Source of the DNA: UBA1952 sp965246905
Lineage (GTDB): Bacteria > Bacteroidota > Bacteroidia > Chitinophagales > Chitinophagaceae
NCBI GenBank assembly: GCA_965246905.1
Contig: CBDFFZ010000020.1
Location: 1 to 64,000, forward strand
Direction: 5' to 3'
DNA: 64,000 nt
Each line of letters opens with the position of its first letter. The first letter of the stretch is position 1. The translations under genes and the position numbers were made by a program. Below, one piece after another: positions 50,901 through 58,859 of this stretch. The notes under the pieces are model-generated. The model was not told the origin of the DNA. It worked only from the letters and a program-made list of their open reading frames with translations, and searched no databases.

Positions 50901-51409
50901 ATCAATTCTATCCCAAAGTTTTTGAGGAAGGATTGAAATTCTGGCGCCTGTATGGCGATATATCGGTTGTGCCCACTCCTATCTTTTTCTTTGGGATGAA
51001 ACAGGGCGAGGATACAACGATCGAGATCGACCGCGGGAAGACTTTGCTGATCCGTATGCTGAGCATCGGGCCGGTAGATGATAAGGGCAACCGTGTTATT
51101 TATTTTAAGCTCAATGGGCAGACGCGCGCCATAGAAATTCAGGACAAAAGCGTGAAGGTAGAGCGCATAGAAAACAAGAAGGCGGATAAGGCAAATGACC
51201 GCCAGATTGGAGCGCCGCTGCAAGGCATGCTTTCTAAATTGCTCGTGAAGAAGGACGATGCTGTAAAAAAGAACCAGCCGCTATTCGTAATCGAGGCCAT
51301 GAAGATGGAAACTACCATCACCGCAACTGCTGATGGCGCAGTAAAGCACCTGGAGTTAGTAAGCGGCGCTTTGGTGAATACCGGTGATCTGATCCTGGAG
51401 CTTGCTTAA
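47969..51409 (+). CDS. pyc: Pyruvate carboxylase
   Basis: The 1146-aa single-chain enzyme has all four parts. The biotin-carboxylase domain has LLIANRGEIAIRIFRAATEL, the ATP-grasp GGGGRGMRVV and EVNPRIQVEHTVTE. The carboxyltransferase domain has DTTLRDGHQSLLATRMRTKD and LHLHTHDTSS, followed by the tetramerisation region. The biotinyl domain ends it with the lysine in VIEAMKMETTI. It carboxylates pyruvate to oxaloacetate for gluconeogenesis and the TCA cycle. The ATG at 47969 gives the standard MKIKKLLIANRGE start. Confidence 0.97.
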   Translation: MKIKKLLIANRGEIAIRIFRAATELEIRTVAVYTYEDRYSLHRYKADEAYQIGEDNEPLKPYLDMDAIIRVAKECGADAIHPGYGFLSENADFAQKCADSGIIFVGPAPQAMRALGDKVTAKKVAIEAGLPIIQSSKEALTEESIALSEAGRIGYPLMLKAAAGGGGRGMRVVRSKEDLKKAFREARSEAKTAFGDDTVFLEKFVDNPKHIEVQIAADSFGHIVHLYERDCSVQRRFQKVVEMAPSLVLKDETRHKLYDYAVKIASAVNYNNLGTVEFLVDADQQIYFIEVNPRIQVEHTVTEMITGVDLIKTQLYIASGYKLSDDEIGLGDQQAIPKNGFAIQCRITTEDPEHDFKPDYGTLVTYRNAAGFGVRLDEGSTYPGMKISPFFDSMLVKVSTQGKTLDDACHKMLRALKEFRIRGVKNNIPFLENLVMHPEFITGRATVNMIAERPELFQFIKRQDRGTRMLEFLADVTVNGNPDVKVMDKTRTFEKPIIPHFEGDTPFPKGTKDMLTEMGPEALCSWLRNDKQIHYTDTTLRDGHQSLLATRMRTKDMLKVASAFAKAHPQTFSMEVWGGATFDVCIRFLREDPWKRLEQLRKAIPNILLQMLIRGMNGVGYAAYPDNLIEKFVEQSWEKGVDIFRIFDSLNWMENIAPCIEMVRKRTGGIAEGTLCYTGDILDPKRTKYTLDYYVRMAKDLENAGAHMLGIKDMSGLLKPYAAKELIGALKDAVNIPLHLHTHDTSSLQPATYLMAVDAGVNVIDCALGSMSGLTSQPNFNSVVEMMRFHEREQPYDIASLNEFSTYWEGVREYYYPFESGMKSSSAEVFRHEIPGGQYSNLKPQAIALGLGDKFEAIKTTFADVNALFGDIVKVTPSSKVVGDMAQFLVANDLTTADVLSKGETISFPESVQEFFMGGIGQPEGGFPKDVQRIILKDKIPFTDRPGKHLAPIDFDKDFAAFRETLGEDLKLTDFLSYQFYPKVFEEGLKFWRLYGDISVVPTPIFFFGMKQGEDTTIEIDRGKTLLIRMLSIGPVDDKGNRVIYFKLNGQTRAIEIQDKSVKVERIENKKADKANDRQIGAPLQGMLSKLLVKKDDAVKKNQPLFVIEAMKMETTITATADGAVKHLELVSGALVNTGDLILELA

Positions 51410-51433
51410 AACTTAATTGCAAAACCATTATCA

Positions 51434-52675
51434 CTAAGAGCCAACGCTGTCAGGGTTTGAATCCCTGACAGCGTTAAAAGCAGCGCCGGTACCCGTAAGC
51501 TCTGCCAGTCGCCCGATAACCCGTTCCACCAATGCATCCGGGCAGGAAGCGCCCGAGGTGATCATTACCCTTAATGGCGTATTGGGCGGCATATAATCGA
51601 GGGTTTCTCTTTCTTCCTGCCGGTGCAGGTCGTAGTGGCGGATGATGGACTGGTTGGCTAAGCAGCTTTCATGGCTGATGAAATAGGTGGGCAGCTTTTC
51701 TTCGCAAAGCTCTACGAGGTGCTGTGTGTTGGAGCTGTTGTATCCGCCTATTACGAGGGCAAAATCCGCCTCCTTTTCCAGCATTCCCTGTACTGCGCTC
51801 TGGTTGTCGTTGGTGGCGTAGCAAAGTGTATCTCTTGTATCGGCGAAGTGCCCGCTCACCTGTGCCGGCTGCAGGTTGTAATGATGGATCATGGTTTCTT
51901 TCAGGTAATCGGCGATGCCCTGCGTTTCGCTGGCCAGCATCGTGGTTTGGTTTACCACACCTATCCTTTGCAAATCCTTTATGGCATCGAAACCTTCGGA
52001 ATATTGCCCTGCGAAGTCTTTGTAAAACTGGTCTTCCGGCAGTGCTGCTGTAATAAATTTTGCAAGATGCTCCGCCTGCTGCATATCCTTTACCACTACC
52101 GTTGGCGTGTGCTCCCTGCTGTGCGAGAAGGTGGCGCGCGTTTCCTCATGCGCGGGCTTACCATGCACCACGATGGTATAGCCATCTTTGCCAATTTTTT
52201 CCGCGCGGTTCCATACCTTTTCTACAAACGGGCAGGTGGTTTCGTAACGGGTGGGCTCTATGCCTTTTTCGCGCAGCTTTGCTTCCAGCTCTCTTGTAGT
52301 GCCGAAGGCCGGGATAATTACGATGTCTTCAGCACTTAGTGCATCCCAGTCCATGAGCATGTTGCCTTTGGTATCCATGATGAATTGTACACCCATGCCT
52401 TGTAGGTCTGCATTTACGCCCGGGTTATGGATCATCTCGCTGAGCAGGAAAATACGCCTGCCGGGGTTTTCGGACACCGCCCTGAAAGCAATTTCAATGG
52501 CGTTTTCCACACCGTAGCAAAACCCGAAATGCCGTGCGAGTATGATCTGTAGCCCGTCAAGATCGAGCACTGTTGGCTTGTAATCTTTCTTCATCTTATC
52601 GGCGGCTTTGCGCTGCTGCTTTATGGCGCTTATCAGCGGACTGCGATACTGTACGGGTACATCGAAGGATTTCAT
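51434..52675 (-). CDS. ispH: 4-hydroxy-3-methylbut-2-enyl diphosphate reductase (IspH)
   Basis: The 413-aa enzyme is the long Bacteroidota/cyanobacterial form. Iron-sulfur Cys residues lie in ARHFGFCYGVENAIEI, ETTCPFVEKVW and SGASCPDALVE, with the catalytic Glu/His blocks between them (VVHGKPAHEET, SHESCLANQS). It makes IPP and DMAPP in the last step of the MEP pathway. Its last dozen residues (AVRDSNPDSVGS) and the stop codon are encoded by a dispersed palindromic repeat at 51435-51476. They are therefore a repeat-derived tail. Confidence 0.95.
   Translation of the reverse strand: MKSFDVPVQYRSPLISAIKQQRKAADKMKKDYKPTVLDLDGLQIILARHFGFCYGVENAIEIAFRAVSENPGRRIFLLSEMIHNPGVNADLQGMGVQFIMDTKGNMLMDWDALSAEDIVIIPAFGTTRELEAKLREKGIEPTRYETTCPFVEKVWNRAEKIGKDGYTIVVHGKPAHEETRATFSHSREHTPTVVVKDMQQAEHLAKFITAALPEDQFYKDFAGQYSEGFDAIKDLQRIGVVNQTTMLASETQGIADYLKETMIHHYNLQPAQVSGHFADTRDTLCYATNDNQSAVQGMLEKEADFALVIGGYNSSNTQHLVELCEEKLPTYFISHESCLANQSIIRHYDLHRQEERETLDYMPPNTPLRVMITSGASCPDALVERVIGRLAELTGTGAAFNAVRDSNPDSVGS
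51435..51476 (+). repeat. Palindromic repeat at the 3' end of ispH
   Basis: It opens TAAGAGCCAACGCTGTCAGG, then GTTTGAATCCCTGACAGCGTTA, a hairpin with an asymmetric TAAGAGCC tail. A second copy is in opposite orientation at 53277-53317. On the minus strand it encodes the C-terminus of ispH and can act as its transcript-ending hairpin. Confidence 0.8.
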
Positions 52676-52958
52676 GGCTGCGCAAAGGTCGTTTTTTGAT
52701 GGCTGATTTGTGATTTTGGATTTGTGAAGGTGCGTTTAAGATTTCCTGCATCGGTGAATGCGCACCCTTACGTTCATATTGGAAAGCAGCGCTCAGTAGG
52801 CCGGAAGAGGTGTGATAAGAGAAGTACAGTTGCCTTTTGCTGTGTTCAAATAAATAAAAGGCAGATATAGAGAGTTTTAAGCCAAATTAAATTTTTTCAG
52901 TTTTATCAATCTTAAATCCTGAAATATAATCACTTACGTAGAGCAAGCCATTAAAACG

Positions 52959-53273
52959 AGCGGTGCAATTGCCTATTACGCCGGTGCAAAACGATTTTGC
53001 GCCGGTGCAATTGCCTTCTGCACCGGTGCAACTGCCTTCTGCACCGGTGCAACTGCCTTTTGCATGGGCCCCATTATCTCCTGCACCCGTCCGGTTGCCC
53101 GATGATCCGGTCCCGCAGTATCGTGCACGCGTCCCGCACCATGTGGGACGCGTGCAGGATACGTGTACGCCCGTCCGGGTGTGAAGCGGACGAGGTACAA
53201 ATGCCCTTGCACGCGTCCGGCGCCCTGCGGGACGGGTGCAGTGGAGCATTGAACGCGTGCATGAAACCGCCAG
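52959..53273. repeat. 15-unit, 21-bp degenerate tandem array
   Basis: Fifteen consecutive units of exactly 21 bp without any insertion or deletion start at 52959, 52980, 53001 and so on to 53253. Each opens with a motif like ACCGGTGCA, ACGCGTGCA or ACCCGTCCG. Units 3-5 are nearly identical and the later ones have diverged up to about half their bases. The six-base core is often an ACCGGT or ACGCGT palindrome. All frames stay open for most of the length on both strands. It is not CRISPR: there are no constant repeats with unique spacers. Confidence 0.85.
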
Positions 53274-53276
53274 GGG

Positions 53277-53317
53277 AACGCCGACAGGGTTTTGAACCCT
53301 GTCGGCGTTGGCTCTTA
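53277..53317 (-). repeat. Inverted second copy of the ispH palindrome
   Basis: AACGCCGACAGGG, TTTTGAA and CCCTGTCGGCGTTGGCTCTTA form a strong hairpin. Read on the minus strand it starts TAAGAGCCAACGC, like 51435-51476. It directly follows the 21-bp array. Confidence 0.8.
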
Positions 53318-53463
53318 CGCTTTGCAGGAAAAGCTCAATAGTAATTCTTCCGCTGAAGTAGCCCGGACAGGAATGGAAAGCCCCCGCCCTTCCGCGGGGC
53401 TTGGAATGGATGGCCGGGAACCAGGCTCAATCGGCTTCCGCCTGCTTAATGGCTCCTTTGTTA

Positions 53464-53636
53464 CCCACGGTTAAAACCCAATGGTATTAAGTTAAGAATA
53501 GCATGGCTCACTAGCGACTTGTCATTCTGTAAGAATCTATCGGCAACCCGGGAAAAAGAAGGATGCAAGACCCTTACAGGGTGACAAGTCGCTGGTGAAA
53601 TCCCTTAACTTAATACCATTGGGTTAAAACCGTGGG
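53464..53636. repeat. MITE-like nested palindrome (173 bp)
   Basis: The outer arms 53464-53496 and 53604-53636 are inverted repeats with 31 of 33 matches (CCCACGGTTAAAACCC... and ...GGGTTAAAACCGTGGG). A second inverted pair, 53513-53533 and 53573-53593, matches at 19 of 21 (AGCGACTTGTCATTCTG...). The element carries no gene. It could be a non-autonomous mobile element or a large hairpin-forming repeat. Confidence 0.75.
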
Positions 53637-53745
53637 CTATAATTTGGTTCCGGCTAAAGCCGGCCTGTGTTGGGGTGGCCTGTTTAGGTACGAGCCACGC
53701 AGGATCTTTTATCCCCGGCAGCATGGGCCTGGATTTGCATTCCTG

Positions 53746-54741
53746 TTATTCGCCCTCCTCATCTTCACCGAAATGCGTCTTCACCACATCTGCCTTAATG
53801 CCGCGCTCCTCACGCAGAAACCTCGCCAGCGTGCTGCTGAACCCGTGGGTTGCATAGACGCATTCCGCGCCGGTGGCATCTATGGCCTGGAGGAGGCCCG
53901 GCCAGTCGGCATGGTCGCTGAGCACAAATCCGGCATCTGCATTGCGCCGCCGTTGCGCGCCGCGCACTTGCATCCAGCCGCTGCATACGCCGAGCGAGAA
54001 GGGAGCCCAGCGCTTCATCCAGGGTGTGCCGATGGCCGATGGCGGTACAATGATGATGCCCTTTCTGGCTTCCTCTTTAGGCACATCTGCATTGAGGTAA
54101 GTGGCCACCGGGAGGTCCATGAATTTGCGCACGGTTTCGTGCATATTATAGACCGCGCCGTGCAGGTAGAAGTGCAGGCCGTGGTGCATGAGGCCACTTA
54201 CAAGGCGCTGCGCTTTACCCAGGCTGTAAGCGCTGAGGATGGAGCTGCGGCCGAGTGCCTGATTCTGCTGTATCCATTCAAAAATATCCTGCATGATCTC
54301 CACCTGCGGCTTCCACTGGTAGATGGGCAGGCCAAAGGTGCTTTCGGTAATAAAAGTGTTGCAGCGCACGGGCTCGAAGGGCGTGGAGATGCCATCGTCC
54401 TCGGTTTTATAATCGCCGCTTACCACCCAAACCTCGCCGCCCTGCTCTATGCGCACCTGCGCCGAGCCGATGATGTGGCCTGCAGGATGAAGGCTGACGG
54501 TTACATCACCGATTTTGCGCCGCTCGCCGTAGGGCATAGTTTCAAGGTCAATATCCTGCCCCAGCCTTGCTTTAAGTAAATAAAAGCTATCGTTCTGGGC
54601 AAGATAATGGTCGCTGCCGGTACGTGCATGATCGCTGTGGGCATGGGTGATGATTGCGCGCTCCACGGGCTTCCACGGGTCTATGTAGAAGTTGCCGGCG
54701 GCACAGTAGAGGCCTTTATCGGTAAAAGAGATGAGTCCCAT
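53746..54741 (-). CDS. Ligase-associated DNA exonuclease (metallo-beta-lactamase fold)
   Basis: The 331-aa protein has the MBL metal motif ITHAHSDHARTGSDH, HPAGHIIGSAQVRIE, VSGDYKTEDDG and the C-terminal VLSDHADW and ATHGFSSTLARFL blocks. This matches the exonuclease that usually sits beside an ATP-dependent DNA ligase and an Lhr-type helicase in a repair cluster. Neither partner is next to it here. Confidence 0.92.
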   Translation of the reverse strand: MGLISFTDKGLYCAAGNFYIDPWKPVERAIITHAHSDHARTGSDHYLAQNDSFYLLKARLGQDIDLETMPYGERRKIGDVTVSLHPAGHIIGSAQVRIEQGGEVWVVSGDYKTEDDGISTPFEPVRCNTFITESTFGLPIYQWKPQVEIMQDIFEWIQQNQALGRSSILSAYSLGKAQRLVSGLMHHGLHFYLHGAVYNMHETVRKFMDLPVATYLNADVPKEEARKGIIIVPPSAIGTPWMKRWAPFSLGVCSGWMQVRGAQRRRNADAGFVLSDHADWPGLLQAIDATGAECVYATHGFSSTLARFLREERGIKADVVKTHFGEDEEGE

Positions 54742-54907
54742 ACGGTAAGCTGTTTAATTTTTGTGCCGCGAAATTTTTTGTCTGAACTATGATTTTTTCA
54801 GGATTTAAAGGATTGCAGGATGCCGGGATTCTCCAACGCGAAGCTCCAACAATATCCAACGCGAAGCGTCCAACCCTATCCAACTTCATCAAACCCCATC
54901 CAACCCT

Positions 54908-54915
54908 TATTTTTG
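54908..54915 (+). promoter_or_regulatory. Promoter -7 box immediately before the SDR gene
   Basis: TATTTTTG matches TAnnTTTG and is only 4 bp from the ATG at 54920, so the mRNA should start at or very near the start codon. Confidence 0.65.
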
Positions 54916-54919
54916 CCGC

Positions 54920-55696
54920 ATGAATAAAACTGTTTTCATCACCGGTGCCACTTCCGGGTTTGGGAAGGCGATTGCTACACGTTTTGCTGCTGAGGGCTGC
55001 GATCTTGTAATTACGGGCCGCCGTACGGAAAGGCTCGCTGCCTTGCAGCAGGAATTACAGGCGCAATATAAAGTTACCATCCATACCCTCGCCTTCGATG
55101 TGCGGGATAATAACGCTGTTACGGCCGCTATCTGCAGCATTGCAGGCAAAGTACCGGCTATTGATATCCTCGTAAACAATGCAGGCCTCGCATCAGGGCT
55201 TTCCTCAATTGAAGAAGGCGATACCAGTGATTGGGATGTAATGATCGACACCAATGTAAAAGGGCTGCTGTATGTAACCCGGCAGATTGCACCTATGATG
55301 AAGGCGCGCGCCTCAGGCCACATCATCAATATCGGCTCCACGGCGGGCAAGCAGGCTTATAAGAATGGCAATGTGTATTGCGCCACAAAATATGCGGTGG
55401 ATGCGCTGAACCAATCTATGCGCATAGATCTGCTGCCCTACGGTATCAAAGTAACGGCTATCAACCCCGGTATGGCCGAAACGGAGTTTGCGATGGTGCG
55501 CTTTAAAGGCGATGAAGCACGGGCGGCAAGCGTGTATGAAGGCGTAAACCCACTAACACGTGAAGACATAGCCGATGCTGCCTGGTACTGCGCCTCCCTG
55601 CCGCCGCACGTATGCATCAATGATCTTACCATGACGTGCCTTACGCAGGCCAATGCTTTTTACAGTATTAAGGAGGCGGACAGGGTAAAAGCTTAA
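54920..55696 (+). CDS. SDR family NAD(P)-dependent oxidoreductase (YdfG-like)
   Basis: The 258-aa classical short-chain dehydrogenase has TGATSGFGKAIATRF (cofactor), DILVNNAGLASG, the catalytic Ser in INIGSTAGKQ and Y-x-x-x-K in VYCATKYAVDAL, followed by INPGMAETEF. It resembles YdfG-type 3-hydroxy-acid (serine/threonine) dehydrogenases; the true substrate is not known. It is monocistronic with a leaderless-type promoter. Confidence 0.93.
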   Translation: MNKTVFITGATSGFGKAIATRFAAEGCDLVITGRRTERLAALQQELQAQYKVTIHTLAFDVRDNNAVTAAICSIAGKVPAIDILVNNAGLASGLSSIEEGDTSDWDVMIDTNVKGLLYVTRQIAPMMKARASGHIINIGSTAGKQAYKNGNVYCATKYAVDALNQSMRIDLLPYGIKVTAINPGMAETEFAMVRFKGDEARAASVYEGVNPLTREDIADAAWYCASLPPHVCINDLTMTCLTQANAFYSIKEADRVKA

Positions 55697-56497
55697 GGCG
55701 ATGTGGGCGGCCCCCTTCGGGCCGGGCTCATACAGCAACTCCTCGTCCGCATTTGCCAGCGGTAAGGCTTTTGCAAAGCCGGACAAAAGCTACACGAGTA
55801 TTAGCGCCCACCCTTGCACTTCACAAAAAGCTACGTGCTACGGTATCACGCTGAATAATTATTATAAACCAATCAAAAGGTGTCGCACATTAATAACGGC
55901 AAAAGCCCCGCACGCCGGCAGTAGCTCATCTGGAGCAGACAAAAATCCTTCGGCGCAAACAGTACTTCATTACCTCCCCCGGCAGGAGTGAATCCGGCAC
56001 CGCAGAAGCAATAGCAACATAAAATAAAAGACTGATTGTCAATAAAAAGCATCCTAAGTTGGCCCATCACGGAAAGCATGAGAGAAAATCTAGCGCCAAA
56101 TCAAAAAGCTAATGGCTTATATCAGCTTTAGCCGGTATAAACTCAAAAATCATGGTTTAAATGGGAATTGACGAAGATTTAGAACTGCCAACGTCTCGCG
56201 TAATGGGATACGCGCTGGTTGTGCAGTAAAAGGGGCAATAGCGATTGCCATATCTCCGTGAGGCGTGATTAGCTGTTCCTGAGCGATGGTTTCCCGGCAT
56301 AATCTATTCACCGCCGTTTTTTACCTACCATATTAATTGCATTTTGCATTGTAACGGATGCAGAAGCCATCGCAATGGTTGCATCTATAATATGAATACT
56401 TCCGGGAGGAGCTGCAGCACATGCTTCATGGCATTCCGTTCAGCAAAGGACAAAAGAATAAATTCCGGTCGGTTTCCCGTCGTATTTTTGCCCACTT
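55697..56497. other. Gene-free 800-bp region upstream of the UvrD-type helicase
   Basis: I find no convincing gene or RNA. The first 110 bp (GGCCCCCTTCGGGCCGGGCTC and following) look like a repeat fragment with a CGTCCGC/GCCGGAC hairpin. The rest is unremarkable mixed sequence. The promoter of the helicase lies at the end. Confidence 0.55.
56483..56490 (+). promoter_or_regulatory. Promoter -7 box of the UvrD/PcrA gene
   Basis: TATTTTTG matches TAnnTTTG and is 7 bp from the ATG at 56498, leaving a leader of only a few bases. Confidence 0.65.
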
Positions 56498-58789
56498 ATG
56501 CATGATTATCTGAACGGACTGAACGAGGCGCAGCGTGAGGCAGTAGAACATATTACGGGGCCCTTAATGATCGTTGCCGGCGCCGGCAGCGGTAAAACAA
56601 AAGTGCTTACCACGCGCATTGCGCACCTGATACAACATGGCGTTGATGCTTTCTCGATACTGGCGCTTACGTTCACCAACAAGGCGGCGGCGGAGATGAA
56701 GGAGCGGATTACGCACATCATTGGCGGCAGCGAGGCTAAGAACCTGTATATCGGCACCTTCCACTCGGTCTTTGCTCGTATCATGCGCGCGGAGGCCAAT
56801 AAATTAGGCTATCCATCTAACTTTACGATCTATGATTCGGATGATGTAAAGAGTGTGCTGCGCGATATTATCAAAGAAATGCAGCTCGATGATAAGCACT
56901 ATAAGCCTGCCTATGTGTACAGCCGCATTTCCGCCGCAAAAAACGGCCTCATAGACCCGGCAATGTATAGGCAGGACAGCCATATACAGCAGGAAGATGC
57001 GCGCAGCAACCGCCCGATGATGGGCGAGATCTATGAGCGCTATGCCGCAAGATGTTTCCGCAACGGGGCTATGGATTTTGATGATCTGCTGTTTAAAATG
57101 TACGTACTGTTGGTGAATTTCCCAGATGCGCTGGCCAAGTACCAGCACCGCTTCAAGTACATTCTTATAGATGAGTACCAGGATACCAATATGGCGCAGT
57201 ATGCCATCATCAAAATGCTCGGCGCGGTGCATGAAAACATCTGCGTGGTGGGCGATGATGCGCAGAGCATCTATTCCTTTCGCGGCGCTACGGTGCAGAA
57301 CATTTTACAGTTTCAGGATGATTATGACGATGTAAAAGTGGTGAAGCTGGAGCAAAACTACCGCTCCACGCAGGCCATTCTCAATGTAGCGAATACGGTA
57401 ATTGGCAAGAACCAGAACCAGATACCCAAAAACTTGTGGACGGAGAATGCGGAAGGCGAAAAGATAAAGCTCGTACGCACGCTCACAGATAATGATGAAG
57501 GGCGCTTTGTAGCAGATGCCATCACAGAGATGAAGCTGCGTAATCACTACCACAACAAGGATTTTGTAATCCTGTACCGTACGAATGCGCAGAGCCGTAG
57601 CTTCGAGGAAAGCCTGCGGCGGATGAATATCCCATACCGGCTGCTGGGCGGCGTGTCCTTCTATCAACGTAAGGAGATCAAGGATTTTCTCGCTTACCTC
57701 CGCATTATCGTAAATACGCAGGATGAGGAGAACCTGAAGCGGATTATCAATTTCCCGGTGCGCGGCATTGGCAAAACGAGCATCGATAAAATTATCGTTG
57801 CGGCCAATCAGCATGGGAAGACGTTTTGGGAGACGCTACAGTTCCCCGATATGAATGGCATTCGCGGTGCGGGCGCTGTGGCTATTGAGAATTTTACCAA
57901 CATGATCAAAGCCTTCCAGACGATGCTGGAGAAAGGCAATGCCTATGATATGGCCTTCGCCGTAGGCAAACAAACGGGCCTGGTGGGCGATTTATACAAT
58001 GATAAAAGCGTGGAAGGCCTGGCGCGCTATGAGAATGTACAGGAGCTCCTGAACTCGATCAAGGAATTTACCGAAACACCGGATGAGGAAGGTGAGCTTC
58101 GCGAAAAAAGCCTCGGCGCCTACCTCCAGCAGATAACGCTGCTCACAGATGCGGATAAGAATGACCCGGAAGCGCAGGACGCGGTAAAGCTAATGACGAT
58201 ACATGCGGCGAAAGGGCTGGAGTTTCCATGCGTATTCAACGTAGGCTTAGAGGAGAATTTGTTTCCATCATCGATGAGCCTGTACGACCGGGCTGATCTT
58301 GAGGAAGAGCGCCGCCTGTTTTACGTAGCCATCACAAGGGCTAAAGAGCGCCTTTGGGTAACTTATGCCAACAGCCGCTACCGCTTCGGCAGCCTCGTGC
58401 AGAATGAGCCGAGCCGCTTTATAGAGGAGATCCCGGATGATCATTTAGACCGCTCATTTACGGGTAGTGCGCACCGGGCTACCGGTTCGGTAAATGCTTT
58501 TGGAAGTATGATGAATGGCAGCTTCGATAAAGTTCCTTCCCTTAAAAAACTGGCAGATAAGCTACAGTCGAAACCGGCAGATCATAAAGCGAGTGCGGAT
58601 TTCCGCCCCGACAATGCGCAGGAGATGAGCGTAGGGATGGAAGTAGAGCACCAGAAATTCGGATTTGGTAAGATTATTAGCCTGGAAGGCGGCGCAGCTA
58701 ATCGCATTGCCGCAATTGAATTTGGTAATGGGCACGGGCAGAAGAAGATCATGCTCAACTATGCAAAACTGCGAATTGTAAAAGCTTAA
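56498..58789 (+). CDS. UvrD/PcrA-type ATP-dependent DNA helicase
   Basis: The 763-aa superfamily 1A helicase starts YLNGLNEAQREAVEHITGPL. It has Walker A GAGSGKTKVLTTR, motif Ia LTFTNKAAAEMKERI, motif II IDEYQDTN, motif III GDDAQSIYSFRGA and motif VI YVAITRAKERLWV. A Tudor-like C-terminus ends it (EHQKFGFGKIISLEGG). It unwinds DNA 3' to 5' in excision repair, replication restart and transcription-coupled repair. Size is close to PcrA. Confidence 0.95.
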   Translation: MHDYLNGLNEAQREAVEHITGPLMIVAGAGSGKTKVLTTRIAHLIQHGVDAFSILALTFTNKAAAEMKERITHIIGGSEAKNLYIGTFHSVFARIMRAEANKLGYPSNFTIYDSDDVKSVLRDIIKEMQLDDKHYKPAYVYSRISAAKNGLIDPAMYRQDSHIQQEDARSNRPMMGEIYERYAARCFRNGAMDFDDLLFKMYVLLVNFPDALAKYQHRFKYILIDEYQDTNMAQYAIIKMLGAVHENICVVGDDAQSIYSFRGATVQNILQFQDDYDDVKVVKLEQNYRSTQAILNVANTVIGKNQNQIPKNLWTENAEGEKIKLVRTLTDNDEGRFVADAITEMKLRNHYHNKDFVILYRTNAQSRSFEESLRRMNIPYRLLGGVSFYQRKEIKDFLAYLRIIVNTQDEENLKRIINFPVRGIGKTSIDKIIVAANQHGKTFWETLQFPDMNGIRGAGAVAIENFTNMIKAFQTMLEKGNAYDMAFAVGKQTGLVGDLYNDKSVEGLARYENVQELLNSIKEFTETPDEEGELREKSLGAYLQQITLLTDADKNDPEAQDAVKLMTIHAAKGLEFPCVFNVGLEENLFPSSMSLYDRADLEEERRLFYVAITRAKERLWVTYANSRYRFGSLVQNEPSRFIEEIPDDHLDRSFTGSAHRATGSVNAFGSMMNGSFDKVPSLKKLADKLQSKPADHKASADFRPDNAQEMSVGMEVEHQKFGFGKIISLEGGAANRIAAIEFGNGHGQKKIMLNYAKLRIVKA

Positions 58790-58802
58790 AAAAAATTACT
58801 TG

Positions 58803-58850
58803 AAAAAATCCGTCTGCTCTTTCTAAGTACAGACGGATTTTCATTTTTAA
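58803..58850. terminator. Bidirectional terminator after the helicase gene
   Basis: AAAATCCGTCTG and CAGACGGATTTT pair around a 13-base loop, with T-rich tails on both strands. It serves the convergent helicase and DUF4783 genes. Confidence 0.85.
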
Positions 58851-58859
58851 CTACCCTAT

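Larger units (their letters stand above)
52676..53745. other. Gene-free, repeat-rich kilobase downstream of the exonuclease gene
   Basis: No supportable gene lies in these 1,070 bp. They hold the ispH leader region, a 15-unit 21-bp array (52959-53273), an inverted copy of the ispH palindrome (53277-53317) and a MITE-like nested palindrome (53464-53636). Several long open frames on both strands exist only because the array has a period divisible by three. Confidence 0.75.

Noticed and set aside
52887..53249. Long open frames on both strands of the 21-bp array (up to 120 aa, heptad repeats such as SCTGAEG)
   Set aside because: They follow automatically from a period divisible by three without stop codons. 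There is no promoter, ribosome site or conserved domain.
52959..53273. CRISPR array
   Set aside because: Units are directly tandem, 21 bp and diverging; there is no constant repeat with unique spacers and no cas gene.
54830..54906. Imperfect CCAACGCGAAGC tandem words before the SDR gene
   Set aside because: The copies are few and short, with irregular spacing; not enough to call a repeat element or operator.
55701..55991. 96-aa plus-strand open frame after the SDR gene
   Set aside because: Composition is low-complexity (Ser/Ala/Lys) and the start lies in a repeat-like fragment, with no recognisable domain.
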